Of a stretch of DNA of 64,000 nucleotides, positions 35,112 through 43,240 are shown piece after piece; the stretch's first letter is position 1, and each line of letters opens with the position of its first letter. The notes below the pieces were generated by a model. The model saw only the letters and a program-made list of their open reading frames with translations. It did no database searches and was not told the DNA's origin. The position numbers and the translations under genes are program-made. The stretch lies in assembly GCF_003261055.1 (NCBI RefSeq), contig NZ_CP030073.1:1922001-1986000 (forward strand), given 5' to 3'. This DNA is from Streptomyces cadmiisoli. GTDB lineage: Bacteria; Actinomycetota; Actinomycetes; Streptomycetales; Streptomycetaceae.

Positions 35112-35966
35112 CTAGTGCGCGCGGTACAGGGCGGTGACGTGTTCGATGACGGCCTGCGTCGCGGGGTGCGGCTCGTCGCGCCACCAGATCAGCCGCACGG
35201 CGACCGGCTCGGCGTCGCGCACCGGGCGGTAGACGACGCCGGGGCGCCGGTACTGGTTGGCGGTGGACTCCGCGGTCAGGCCGACGCACCGGCCGGTGGC
35301 GATCACGGTGAGCCAGTCGTCCACGTCGTGGGTCTCCTCGGTGACCGGGCGGGAACCGGCCGGCCACAGGTCCACCGTGGTGGTGCCGGTGCGGCGGTCG
35401 ACCAGGAGGACGCGCCCGCCGAGGTCGGCGAGCCGGACCGTCCGGCGGCGGGCCAGCGGGTCGTCGGCGGCCAGGGCGCACAGCCGCCGTTCCAGGCCGA
35501 CGACGGCGGAGTCCAGACGCCGGTCGTCGGGGCTCCTGCGGACCACCGCGAGGTCGCACATCCCCTCCAGCAGACCCGCCGTCGGCGAGTTGACCCGCAC
35601 CAGGGACAGCTCGACGCCCGGGTGCGCGGCGCTCCACCGGCGCTGGAAGGGGAGTGTGTGCCGGCCGAGCGCCGCCCAGGCGTAGCCCATCCGCACCCGG
35701 GCGTGCCCGGAGGTGGCTTCCCGGACCAGATGGTCCGCCTCCGCGAGCACCCGCCGGGCGTGCGCCACGACCCGCAGTCCGGTGGCCGTCGGGGTCACCT
35801 GACGGGAGGTGCGTCGGAGCAGCCGGACACCCAGGGAGCGTTCGAGGGAGGCCAGGGTGCGGGACACGGCGGCCTGGGAGACGCCGAGCGCCGCGGCCGC
35901 GTCGGTGAAGGTGCCCTCGTCCACGATCGCGACGAGGCAGCGCAGTTGGCGTAGCTCCACATCCAT
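35112..35966 (-). CDS. LysR-family transcriptional regulator
   Basis: 284 aa. The N-terminal winged helix (MDVELRQLRCLVAIVDEGTF, AAAALGVSQAAVSRTLASLE, RLLRRTSRQVTPT) is followed by a periplasmic-binding-like effector domain (~90-284). It is divergent from an EamA-family exporter gene, the classic LysR arrangement, so that gene is the likely target and its substrate or a metabolite the likely effector. ATG at 35966. The binding site candidate lies between the genes. It ends 25 bp before the ArsR operator of the next transcription unit. Confidence 0.88.
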   Translation of the reverse strand: MDVELRQLRCLVAIVDEGTFTDAAAALGVSQAAVSRTLASLERSLGVRLLRRTSRQVTPTATGLRVVAHARRVLAEADHLVREATSGHARVRMGYAWAALGRHTLPFQRRWSAAHPGVELSLVRVNSPTAGLLEGMCDLAVVRRSPDDRRLDSAVVGLERRLCALAADDPLARRRTVRLADLGGRVLLVDRRTGTTTVDLWPAGSRPVTEETHDVDDWLTVIATGRCVGLTAESTANQYRRPGVVYRPVRDAEPVAVRLIWWRDEPHPATQAVIEHVTALYRAH

Positions 35967-35993
35967 GACTCAAGCGTATGGATGACTCGACGG

Positions 35994-36008
35994 TTGCATT
36001 TTGCGCAA
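35994..36008. promoter_or_regulatory. Candidate LysR-type box TTGC-N7-GCAA
   Basis: A 15-bp inverted repeat containing the T-N11-A pattern of LysR regulators. It lies between the divergent LysR and EamA genes. Confidence 0.5.
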
Positions 36009-36035
36009 GGGGCGGAAGCCCGCACCATCACCTGC

Positions 36036-36920
36036 ATGCCAGCAGCCTCCGCACGCCGTGTCTCGCCCGACCGGTGCCCGCAGCCGTCCGGCCGGCGCCG
36101 GTCCGGTGTGGTCACCATGGTCGCCAGCGGCCTGTCCAACCAGACCGGTGCCGCCGTCGGCGCCCTGGCGTTCCCCGTGATCGGCCCGGTCGGTGTGGTG
36201 GCGGTCCGGCAGTACGTCGCCGCGGCGGTCCTGCTGGCCGTGGGCCGGCCGCGACTGCGGCACCTCACCTGGGCGCAGTGGTGGCCGGTGCTGCTGCTGG
36301 CCGTGGTGTTCGGGACGATGAACCTGAGCCTGTACAGCGCCGTCGACCGCATCGGTCTCGGGCTGGCGGTGACGCTGGAGTTCCTCGGCCCGCTGGGCAT
36401 CGCCCTGGCCGCGGCCCGGCGCCGACTGGACGCCTGCTGCGCGGTGATCGCCGCGGCGGGCGTGGTCACGCTCATGCGTCCGCGGCCGTCCGCCGACTAC
36501 GCGGGGATGGGCCTCGCCCTGCTGGCGGCCGCGTGCTGGGCGGCGTACATCCTGCTCAACCGCACCGTCGGCCGGCGCGTTGCCGGAGCGCAGGGCGCGG
36601 CGGCAGCGGCGGGCGTCTCCGCCGTGCTGTTCCTGCCCGTCGGCGTCCTGGTCGCCCTGCGGCACCCGCCGGACGCCGCGTCGATCGCCTGGGCCGTGAC
36701 GGCGGGCGTCCTGTCCTCGGCGGTGCCCTACCTCGCGGACCTGCTGACCCTGCGTCATGTCCCGGCCCAGACGTTCGGACTGTTCATGAGCGTCAATCCG
36801 GTCCTCGCCGCGGTGGTCGGACTGCTCGTCCTCGGGCAGGACCTCGGGGGCTGGGAATGGGCCGGTGTCGCGGCGGTCGTCGCGGCGAACACGCTCAGCC
36901 TCGCCACACGGCGCGTGTGA
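36036..36920 (+). CDS. EamA/DMT-superfamily transporter (RhtA-like)
   Basis: 294 aa with about ten hydrophobic helices in two EamA repeats ([99 protein letters not shown]). The GLGLAVTLEFLGPL stretch is typical of RhtA-like amino-acid/metabolite exporters. ATG at 36036 is preferred because an earlier ATG at 35982 would leave only 15 bp to the LysR start and would overlap the putative LysR box; neither has a strong ribosome site. It is probably activated by the divergent LysR. Substrate unknown. Confidence 0.83.
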   Translation: MPAASARRVSPDRCPQPSGRRRSGVVTMVASGLSNQTGAAVGALAFPVIGPVGVVAVRQYVAAAVLLAVGRPRLRHLTWAQWWPVLLLAVVFGTMNLSLYSAVDRIGLGLAVTLEFLGPLGIALAAARRRLDACCAVIAAAGVVTLMRPRPSADYAGMGLALLAAACWAAYILLNRTVGRRVAGAQGAAAAAGVSAVLFLPVGVLVALRHPPDAASIAWAVTAGVLSSAVPYLADLLTLRHVPAQTFGLFMSVNPVLAAVVGLLVLGQDLGGWEWAGVAAVVAANTLSLATRRV

Positions 36921-36950
36921 GGCCGGGCGGGCGGGAGTCGGCGGACGGCC

Positions 36951-37169
36951 GTCAGGTGCGCGGCATCCGGCGGATCACGCCGGGGGTGTGACCGGCACCG
37001 AGGCCGACGAGTCGTTCGTGGTGATCAGCGGCTCGGCGACGATCGGGGTGGCGGGCGGTCCGACGCTGACGTGGGGGCGGGCGACACGGCGGTGCTGCGA
37101 GCCGGCGACCGTACGGCCTGGACGGTGCACGAGACGCCGCGCGGGGCGTATGCGATCAGCCTCCGACGG
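36951..37169 (+). pseudogene. Broken cupin (DUF861-type) gene fragment with two frameshifts
   Basis: Three consecutive frames give one cupin-like chain: VRGIRRITPGV (from 36956), then TGTEADESFVVISGSATIGV and GGPTLT (frame change near 36986), then GAGDTAVLRAGDRTAWTVHE and PRGAYAISL (frame change near 37071). The joined pieces have the TPG-TEADE-FVV-SG-ATI and GD-AVL-AGD motifs of small (S)-ureidoglycine-type cupins. The 5' half is missing and the 3' end overlaps the stop of the LacI gene on the other strand. It is clearly inactive. Confidence 0.6.
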
Positions 37170-38157
37170 CGGCCGTGGTGCCGCGGATCTCCAGCGTCGG
37201 CGCGGTGAGCCGGACACCTCCCGGTCCGCCGCGTCCCTCGATCCGGTCGAGCAGAGCGCGGGCCGCGCGGCGGCCGACCTCGTGGCCGGCGTTGTCGACG
37301 GTGGTGAGCCACACGTGCCGCAGCCGGGAGATGCTCGTGTTGTCGTAGCCCACCACGGACAGGTCGCGCGGGACGCGCAGGCCGAGTTCGTCGGCCGCCG
37401 ACAGGACACCGACCGAGGTGATGTCGTTGACGGCGAAGACGGCGGTCGGCCGGTCGGGGCGGCTGAGCAGCCGGACGGTGGCGCGGTAGCCGCCCTCCTC
37501 CGTCAGGTCGCCGCTCTCCACCACCGCGCCGTGCGCGAGCCCGTGCGCCCGCATGGTGGCCTCGAAGCTGTCGCGGCGCAGGTCGCCGACGGCGCCGTAG
37601 CCCGCGATGTGGGCGATGCGGCGGTGACCGAGCCCGACGAGGTGCTCGGTGGCCAGCCGGGCGCCGTCGGTGTCGTCGCCCGCGACCACGTCGACACCGG
37701 GCGGCACCGGCTCGCGGGCCCCGGCGACGACGACCGGTATCCGCTCGGCGACCGGTTCGAGCGCCGCGCGGTCCGGCAGGGTGCCGACCACGACGAGCCC
37801 GTCGGCCTGGAGGTCGAGGAAGGAGCGGGCGAGGTCCCGGCCCGTCCGGTGGTTGAGGCGGGCGTCGGCCAGGAGCATGTGCAGGCCGTTGTCGTGCAGC
37901 AGCGAGTTCAGGCCGTCCAGCAGGTCGACGAACCAGGGGTTGCGCAGATCGTTCAGGAGGACGCCGACCGTGCGGGAGCGCTGCTCGCTGAGGGTGCGGG
38001 CGGCGGCGTTCGGGCGGTAGCCCAGCTCGCGCACCGCCCGCAGCACCGCGTCCCGCTTCTCCGGGCGGACCTGCGGGGAGCCGCGCAGTACGAGTGAGAC
38101 GAGCGACTTGGAGACACCGGCCCGTTCGGCCACGTCGCGGATCGTCGGCGCTCTCAT
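37156..38157 (-). CDS. LacI-family transcriptional regulator
   Basis: A 333-aa repressor. The N-terminal helix-turn-helix and hinge (TIRDVAERAGVSKSLVSLVL, RPNAAARTLSEQRSRTVGVL) are followed by a periplasmic-binding sugar sensor domain (FAVNDITSVGVLSAADELG, PRDLSVVGYDNT). It is divergent from a Gfo/Idh/MocA oxidoreductase. Two copies of a TGGACC-GGTCCA palindrome lie in the 111-bp interval, one beside each gene, so it probably represses both itself and the oxidoreductase until a sugar-like inducer binds. ATG at 38157; the first operator starts 5 bp upstream of it. Confidence 0.9.
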   Translation of the reverse strand: MRAPTIRDVAERAGVSKSLVSLVLRGSPQVRPEKRDAVLRAVRELGYRPNAAARTLSEQRSRTVGVLLNDLRNPWFVDLLDGLNSLLHDNGLHMLLADARLNHRTGRDLARSFLDLQADGLVVVGTLPDRAALEPVAERIPVVVAGAREPVPPGVDVVAGDDTDGARLATEHLVGLGHRRIAHIAGYGAVGDLRRDSFEATMRAHGLAHGAVVESGDLTEEGGYRATVRLLSRPDRPTAVFAVNDITSVGVLSAADELGLRVPRDLSVVGYDNTSISRLRHVWLTTVDNAGHEVGRRAARALLDRIEGRGGPGGVRLTAPTLEIRGTTAAVGG

Positions 38158-38161
38158 GGCA

Positions 38162-38173
38162 TGGACCGTTCCA
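38162..38173. promoter_or_regulatory. LacI operator copy 1
   Basis: TGGACCGTTCCA, one mismatch from the perfect palindrome at 38244. It sits beside the lacI start codon, fit for autorepression. Confidence 0.65.
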
Positions 38174-38199
38174 CGCACCGGTCCGCTTGTCAAAGCCCC

Positions 38200-38228
38200 T
38201 TGACACGTGCGGAAACGACGCGGAATGT
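38200..38228 (+). promoter_or_regulatory. Promoter of the Gfo/Idh/MocA gene
   Basis: TTGACA (38200-38205), 17 bp, GAATGT (38223-38228). The LacI operator at 38244-38255 falls just downstream, where a bound repressor would block initiation. Confidence 0.55.
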
Positions 38229-38243
38229 GACGTGGGACGAAAA

Positions 38244-38255
38244 TGGACCGGTCCA
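38244..38255. promoter_or_regulatory. LacI operator copy 2
   Basis: TGGACCGGTCCA, a perfect 12-bp palindrome with the central CG typical of LacI-family operators, 14 bp before the oxidoreductase start codon. Confidence 0.72.
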
Positions 38256-38268
38256 AATGGGAGATGTC

Positions 38269-39432
38269 ATGGTGGATGCACTCGGCGTCGCCGTCGTCGG
38301 ATTCGGCTGGATGGGCCGCGTCCACACCCAGGCGTACGCCCGCGTCGCGCACCACTACCCCCGGCTGCCTCTGCGTCCGCGGCTCGTGACGGTGGCCGAG
38401 GAGGTGCCGGGCCGGGCCGAGGAGGCCGCCGCGCAGTTCGGGTTCGAGTCGGCGACCCGCGACTGGCGTGAGGTGGCCGCGGACCCGCGCGTGGGAGCCG
38501 TCAGCATCACCGCCCCGAACTTCCTGCACCGGGAGATCGGCGTCGCGATGGCCGCCGCCGGCAAGCACATCTGGATCGAGAAGCCGGTGGGTCTGACGGC
38601 CGAGGACGCCCGCGCGGTGGCCGACGCGGTCGCCGGCGCCGGGGTCCGGGGCGCGGTCGGCTTCAACTACCGCAACGCGCCCGCCGTGGAGGCCGCCCGG
38701 GACCTGATCGCGAGCGGGGAGCTGGGCGATGTCACCCATGTGCGGATCCGGCTGTTCAGCGACTACGCGGCCCATCCCGAGGGTGCCCTGACCTGGCGGT
38801 ACGAGCGGGAGCGCGGCGGCAGCGGGGTGCTCGGCGACCTCGCCTCGCACGGCGTGGACCTGGCCCGGTTCCTGCTCGGGGACATCACTTCGCTGACCGC
38901 CGACACGGCCGTGTTCGTACCCCGGCGGGCCCGCCCCACCGGCGCCACCGCGGGGCACTCCCGCGCCACGGGCGGCGAGCTGGGCGAGGTGGAGAACGAG
39001 GACTACGTCAGCTGTTTGCTGCGCTTCGCCTCCGGTGCCCGCGGGGTGCTGGAGGCCTGCCGCGTCTCGGTCGGCGAGCAGAACAACTACGGCTTCGAGG
39101 TGCACGGCACCAAGGGCGCCGTGTTCTGGGACTTCCGCCGGATGAACGAGCTGGGGGTCAGCCGTGGCACCACCTATCAGGACCAGCCCGTCAGCACGGT
39201 GTACGTCGGCCCCGGCGACGGCGAGTTCGCCGCGTTCCAGCCCGGCGCCGCGAACGCCATGGGCTACGACGACCTGAAGGTCGTCGAGGCCTACCGCTTC
39301 CTGCGTTCGATCGCCGAGGACACCGCGTACGGCGCCACGCTGGCGGACGCCGTGCACAGCGCGGCGGCGCTGGACGCGATGACGCGGTCCGCGCGGACCG
39401 GCAGCTGGGTCAGCGTGGACGCCGGGGCGTGA
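38269..39432 (+). CDS. Gfo/Idh/MocA-family oxidoreductase
   Basis: A 387-aa NAD(P)-dependent sugar-type dehydrogenase. The Rossmann motif is VAVVGFGWMGRVHTQAY at the N-terminus. The EKPVGLTAEDARAV segment contains the catalytic lysine, and the C-terminal alpha/beta domain includes GGSGVLGDLASHGVDLARF with the family histidine. The likely substrate is a sugar, inositol or derivative; not resolvable. ATG at 38269 follows GGGAG; an upstream in-frame ATG at 38257 overlaps the operator. Probably repressed by the divergent LacI. It overlaps the convergent TMEM175-like gene by 23 bp. Confidence 0.88.
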   Translation: MVDALGVAVVGFGWMGRVHTQAYARVAHHYPRLPLRPRLVTVAEEVPGRAEEAAAQFGFESATRDWREVAADPRVGAVSITAPNFLHREIGVAMAAAGKHIWIEKPVGLTAEDARAVADAVAGAGVRGAVGFNYRNAPAVEAARDLIASGELGDVTHVRIRLFSDYAAHPEGALTWRYERERGGSGVLGDLASHGVDLARFLLGDITSLTADTAVFVPRRARPTGATAGHSRATGGELGEVENEDYVSCLLRFASGARGVLEACRVSVGEQNNYGFEVHGTKGAVFWDFRRMNELGVSRGTTYQDQPVSTVYVGPGDGEFAAFQPGAANAMGYDDLKVVEAYRFLRSIAEDTAYGATLADAVHSAAALDAMTRSARTGSWVSVDAGA

Positions 39433-40054
39433 CGTCCGGCGGCCGGGGTGCGCGTGCGGCCCGGCGGCCGATCGCGTACTTGGCCGGGACGAGGACCAGC
39501 CACCACCACATGGCCGCCGGCCCCAGCACCGCGGCCAGCGGGACGGTCAGGACGAACACCGCGACGGTCACGGCGTGGTCGAGGGCGTAGAGGACGGAGC
39601 CGGCCTCGGACTCGTTGTCGTCGCGCAGCCAGGGACGCCGGCGCAGGACGACGACGAGCGCGAGGTGGGCGGCGCCGAGCGAGGCGACCGCCCCGGCGTA
39701 GACGGCGACCGAGACGGGTTCGCCGCCGTAGTCGGAGATGAGGCGGGTGGGGAAGGGCACCAGGGCCGCGACGCCCAGGCCGATCAGGGCCAGCAGGACC
39801 ACCTGCCCGTCGACCTGCCGGACGGTGCTGAAGATCTTGCGGTGGTCGCGCCAGTAGCCGCCCAGCACCGCCACGCTGAGCGCGTACGCCCCCAGGTCCG
39901 GGAGGAGGTCGAGCAGTTCCTCGTGAAACTGCGCCGACTCCAGTCCGCGGGGCACGGAGAGATCCAGGACGAGCAGGGTGATGGCGATGGCGAACACGCC
40001 GTCGGCGAGGGCCGTCAGCCGCTCGGGGCCGCCGTCCGGGATCGATTTCCACAT
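39410..40054 (-). CDS. TMEM175/DUF1211-family membrane protein (potassium-channel-like)
   Basis: About 214 aa with six hydrophobic segments. The N-terminal signature ERLTALADGVFAIAITLLVL corresponds to the conserved RxxxFSDGVFAIAxTLL motif of bacterial TMEM175 proteins, which form leaky potassium channels; here an Ala replaces the usual Phe and Ala-Asp the Ser-Asp. The C-terminal helix region contains MWWWLVLVPAKY. ATG at 40054 or GTG at 40060 could start it; neither has a clear ribosome site. It stands alone. Confidence 0.78.
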   Translation of the reverse strand: MWKSIPDGGPERLTALADGVFAIAITLLVLDLSVPRGLESAQFHEELLDLLPDLGAYALSVAVLGGYWRDHRKIFSTVRQVDGQVVLLALIGLGVAALVPFPTRLISDYGGEPVSVAVYAGAVASLGAAHLALVVVLRRRPWLRDDNESEAGSVLYALDHAVTVAVFVLTVPLAAVLGPAAMWWWLVLVPAKYAIGRRAARAPRPPDVTPRRPR

Positions 40055-40118
40055 GCCCACGACGGTAGGAAGCCGGAGCCCCCCGACCGGGGATCCACGC
40101 CCCCGGCGCGGCGGTGTG

Positions 40119-41150
40119 TCACACGCCCGTGGCCGGCGGCAGGTTGTAGGGCGTGACGACCTGGATCGCCGAGGGCAGGGTCGGCCCGGCGGGCGGCAGC
40201 GCGCCCTGGGCCCGCATCACGAGGTGGCAGGCCTCGCGCATGTCCTGGCGCAGGTCGTGGTGGAGCACGGCGGACAGCCGGTGCTCGCGCAGCAGTCGGG
40301 TGTTGTCCTGGTCCAGATCGTGCGCGACGAACACGGCGCACGCGCGGCCGAGGTCCTCGAAGGCGCGCAGGGTCGCGATGTTCCCGCCGCCGATCGAGTA
40401 GACCGCGCGGATCTCCGGGTCGCGTTCGAGGGTGGCGCGGACCAGGTCGTACTGGTTGGCGTCCAGGCCCTGGCCCTCGGCGATCTCGACGAGGGCCCGG
40501 TGGGGGTGGCGGGCCCGCATGGCGCCGCGGAAGCCCATCTCGCGCTCCTCCTCGTTGCGGAAGAAGCCGCTGCTGAGGCTGGTCAGGACATGGCCCGGGC
40601 GGTCGCCGAGCCACTGGCCCATGAGGTAGGCGGCGGTGGCGCCGGCGGCGCGGTTGTCGATGCCTACGTAGCCGAGGCGGGAGCTGGCGGGCAGGTCGGT
40701 GACGAGGGTGACGACCGGGATCCCGGCGGCGGTCAGCCGGCCCACCGCGGCGGTGATCTCGGGGACGTCCGGTGCCTTGAGGATCACTCCCTGGGAGCCG
40801 CGCCGGGCGATCCGGTCCAGGGTGGCCGTCAGTTCCCGGACCGTGCCGGTCTCACGCAGATGGAAGCGGGAGCGCAGCACGGCCGGGTGCAGGGACGGCA
40901 GCTCGGCCTCCAGGGCGGCGCGGACGGCCGTGGTGAAGCGCTCCGGGGCCTGCATCACGATGTCGATCATGAAGGTGCGGCCGACCAGCCGGACCTGGGT
41001 GCGCTGCCGGTCGAGGTCGGCGATGGCCCGCCGCACCTCCTGCGCGGTCGACTCGCGGACCCCTCCCCTGCCGTTGAGGACCCGGTCGACGGTGGCCTCG
41101 CTCAGGCCCGCCTGACGTGCGATCTCACGGATGGGGAAGGGGTGTCCCAC
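40119..41150 (-). CDS. LacI-family regulator with periplasmic-binding-type sensor
   Basis: 343 aa. The helix-turn-helix FPIREIARQAGLSEATVDRV lies at the extreme N-terminus. The sensor domain (~60-343) resembles sugar-binding proteins of the ribose/inositol group (GVILKAPDVPEI, GIPVVTLVTDLP, YVGIDNRAAGATAAYLMGQW, RAVYSIGGGNIATLRAF). GTG at 41150 follows AGGAG. It is divergent (222 bp) from an SDR plus Gfo/Idh/MocA pair, its likely target. ACGGATCCGT (41196-41205) in the interval is a possible operator, though weak evidence. Confidence 0.87.
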   Translation of the reverse strand: MGHPFPIREIARQAGLSEATVDRVLNGRGGVRESTAQEVRRAIADLDRQRTQVRLVGRTFMIDIVMQAPERFTTAVRAALEAELPSLHPAVLRSRFHLRETGTVRELTATLDRIARRGSQGVILKAPDVPEITAAVGRLTAAGIPVVTLVTDLPASSRLGYVGIDNRAAGATAAYLMGQWLGDRPGHVLTSLSSGFFRNEEEREMGFRGAMRARHPHRALVEIAEGQGLDANQYDLVRATLERDPEIRAVYSIGGGNIATLRAFEDLGRACAVFVAHDLDQDNTRLLREHRLSAVLHHDLRQDMREACHLVMRAQGALPPAGPTLPSAIQVVTPYNLPPATGV

Positions 41151-41372
41151 AGAAGGCTCCTGAATGTCGGGCGGCGGTCCGCCGGGGCTCCGCCGACGGA
41201 TCCGTTTGACGGGTTTTTGATGGCTGCCTGCTGGTTGTTCGAAGGGTTTGTCATGTCAAGAATGGCAGTGCCGAGCCGCCCCTGTCATCGAGGACCCGGG
41301 ACGGAGGCCCCGGCGACCCCGGCGGCATCGTCCCGTGCGCCGCGGCGCACCGGCTGAAAGGACCTTCCGCAG

Positions 41373-42149
41373 ATGGGACTTCTCGACGACAAGGTCGTCC
41401 TGGTCAACGGCGGCAGTCAGGGGGTCGGCGCGGCCGTCGCCCGGGCCGCGGTCCGCGAGGGCGCGGCGGTGGCCGTCACCGGGCGCCGCCCGGCGCCCGG
41501 CGAGGCGCTGGTGGCGGAGCTGACCGAGGCGGGCGGCAAGGCCCTGTTCCTCCGGGCGGACCTGGCCGACGCCGAGCAGGCGAAGGCCTCGGTCACCCGG
41601 ACGGTGGCGGCGTACGGCCGGATCGACTGCCTGGTGAACTCGGCCGGGCTCACCTCGCGCGGCACGCTCCTGGACACCTCGCCCGAGCTGTTCGACCAGC
41701 ACGTCGCGATCAACCTCAGGGCGCCGTTCTTCGCGATGCAGGCGGCGGTGGCGGATCTGCTGGCCCGCGGGGCGCCCGGGACGATCGTCAACATCATCAC
41801 GTCCTCGGCGCACGGCGGGCAGCCCTTCCTCGCGCCGTACGTGGCGGCCAAGGCCGGGCTGATCGGTCTGACCCGCAACGCGGCGCACGCCCATCGCTTC
41901 GACCGGGTGCGGATCAACGGTGTGAACATCGGCTGGACCGCGACGGAGGGCGAGGACGCGACTCAGAAGGCGTTCCACGGCGCCGGCGACGACTGGCGCG
42001 AGCAGGCGGCCGCGCGACTGCCGATGGGCACGCTGGGCCGGCCGGACGAGATCGCCGACTTCGTGGTGTTCCTGCTGTCCGAGCGGTCCGGTGTGGTCAC
42101 CGGTTCGGTGATCGACTGGGACCAGAACGTGCTCGGCGGTCTGGACTGA
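41373..42149 (+). CDS. Short-chain dehydrogenase/reductase
   Basis: A 258-aa SDR. The cofactor motif is VVLVNGGSQGVGAAVAR, the active site is SSAHGGQPFLAPYVAAKAGL with Tyr and Lys in YVAAK, and NSAG follows the beta-4 strand. The C-terminal IDWDQNVLGGLD ends the fold. It is the first gene of a two-gene unit with the Gfo/Idh/MocA gene at 42226, so the two probably oxidise successive positions of one polyol or sugar. Divergent from a LacI regulator. Substrate unknown, inositol-like by context only. Confidence 0.88.
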   Translation: MGLLDDKVVLVNGGSQGVGAAVARAAVREGAAVAVTGRRPAPGEALVAELTEAGGKALFLRADLADAEQAKASVTRTVAAYGRIDCLVNSAGLTSRGTLLDTSPELFDQHVAINLRAPFFAMQAAVADLLARGAPGTIVNIITSSAHGGQPFLAPYVAAKAGLIGLTRNAAHAHRFDRVRINGVNIGWTATEGEDATQKAFHGAGDDWREQAAARLPMGTLGRPDEIADFVVFLLSERSGVVTGSVIDWDQNVLGGLD

Positions 42150-42225
42150 CCCGGCCTCCCCTGCGCCCCCCGTGGGGCTCCCCCCTGGTGCTCGTCCCCG
42201 CAAGACCTCAAGGAGCTGCTCCCCC

Positions 42226-43230
42226 ATGCGTATCGGAATCCTCGGCCTCGGCCGCATCGGCGCCTTCCACGCCGAGACCCTGCACGGACTCGACGCCGTC
42301 GAGTCGCTCGTGGTGACCGACCCGTTCACCGACGCCGCCAAGGCCGCCGCCGAGCGCTTCGGCGCCGAAGTCGCGGACTCGCCGGAGGCCCTGCTGGCGG
42401 CCGGTGTGGACGGCATCGTCGTCGCCGCCGCGACCGACGCCCACCCCGCCCTGATCCTGGCCGGGGTGGAGGCCGGCATCCCGGTCTTCTGCGAGAAGCC
42501 GGTCGCCGGGACGACGGCCGAGGGCGTCAAGGTGCTCAAGGCGGTCGAGGGCGGCGCCGTGCCCGTGCAGATCGGCTACAACCGGCGCTTCGACGCCGGC
42601 TTCGTCGCCGCGCGCGCCGCGGTGCTGTCCGGGGAGCTGGGCACACTGCACACGGTGCGCTCGACGACGCTGGACCCGGCGCCGCCGCCGGCCGCGTACA
42701 TCGCCGCCTCCGGCGGGATCTTCCGCGACTGCTCGGTGCACGACTTCGACATCATCCGCTGGGTGACGGGCCGTGAGGTCACCGAGGTGTACGCCGTCGG
42801 GGGCAACCGCGGTGCCGACTACATCGCGGCGGCGGGCGACGCCGACACCACGGGAGCGGTGCTCACCCTGGACGACGGCACGATCGCCGTGGTCTCCAAC
42901 AGCCGGCACAACGGGCGCGGGTACGACGTGCGGATGGAGCTGCACGGCTTCGAGGACTCCATCGCCGTCGGGCTGGAGGACAAGCTGCCGCTGCGGTCGG
43001 TCGAGCCGGGCGCGACGTTCCCGGCGGGTACCCCGCACGACTTCTTCATGGACCGCTTCACCGAGGCCTACCGGGCCGAACTCGCCGCGTTCACCGAGGT
43101 GGTCGCCGGCCGGCGGCCGTCGCCGTGCACGGTCGCGGACGCGCTGGAGGCCGGGTGGATCGCGGAGGCGTGCACGCTGTCCCTGCGCGAGCACCGGCCG
43201 GTGCGGATCGATGAGGTGCGCACCGCCTGA
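42226..43230 (+). CDS. Gfo/Idh/MocA-family oxidoreductase (inositol 2-dehydrogenase-like)
   Basis: 334 aa. The Rossmann motif is IGILGLGRIGAFHAETL, the catalytic lysine is in CEKPVAGTTAEGVK, and the domain-2 motif IFRDCSVHDFDIIRWVTG carries the conserved Asp and His. The order and spacing match bacterial inositol 2-dehydrogenases. ATG at 42226 follows AAGGAGC. It lies 76 bp after the SDR gene on the same strand. No other inositol catabolism gene (iolB, iolC, iolD, iolE) is present, so the pathway assignment is weak. Confidence 0.87.
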   Translation: MRIGILGLGRIGAFHAETLHGLDAVESLVVTDPFTDAAKAAAERFGAEVADSPEALLAAGVDGIVVAAATDAHPALILAGVEAGIPVFCEKPVAGTTAEGVKVLKAVEGGAVPVQIGYNRRFDAGFVAARAAVLSGELGTLHTVRSTTLDPAPPPAAYIAASGGIFRDCSVHDFDIIRWVTGREVTEVYAVGGNRGADYIAAAGDADTTGAVLTLDDGTIAVVSNSRHNGRGYDVRMELHGFEDSIAVGLEDKLPLRSVEPGATFPAGTPHDFFMDRFTEAYRAELAAFTEVVAGRRPSPCTVADALEAGWIAEACTLSLREHRPVRIDEVRTA

Positions 43231-43240
43231 GCCCACGCCC

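Noticed and set aside
36036..36920. Longer EamA protein starting at 35982
   Set aside because: It would leave only 15 bp for the divergent promoters and would place the probable LysR box within the gene.
40117..40123. TGTCACA block in the right half of the window
   Set aside because: It overlaps the stop of the LacI gene at 40119 and has no GGTC at 16 bp.
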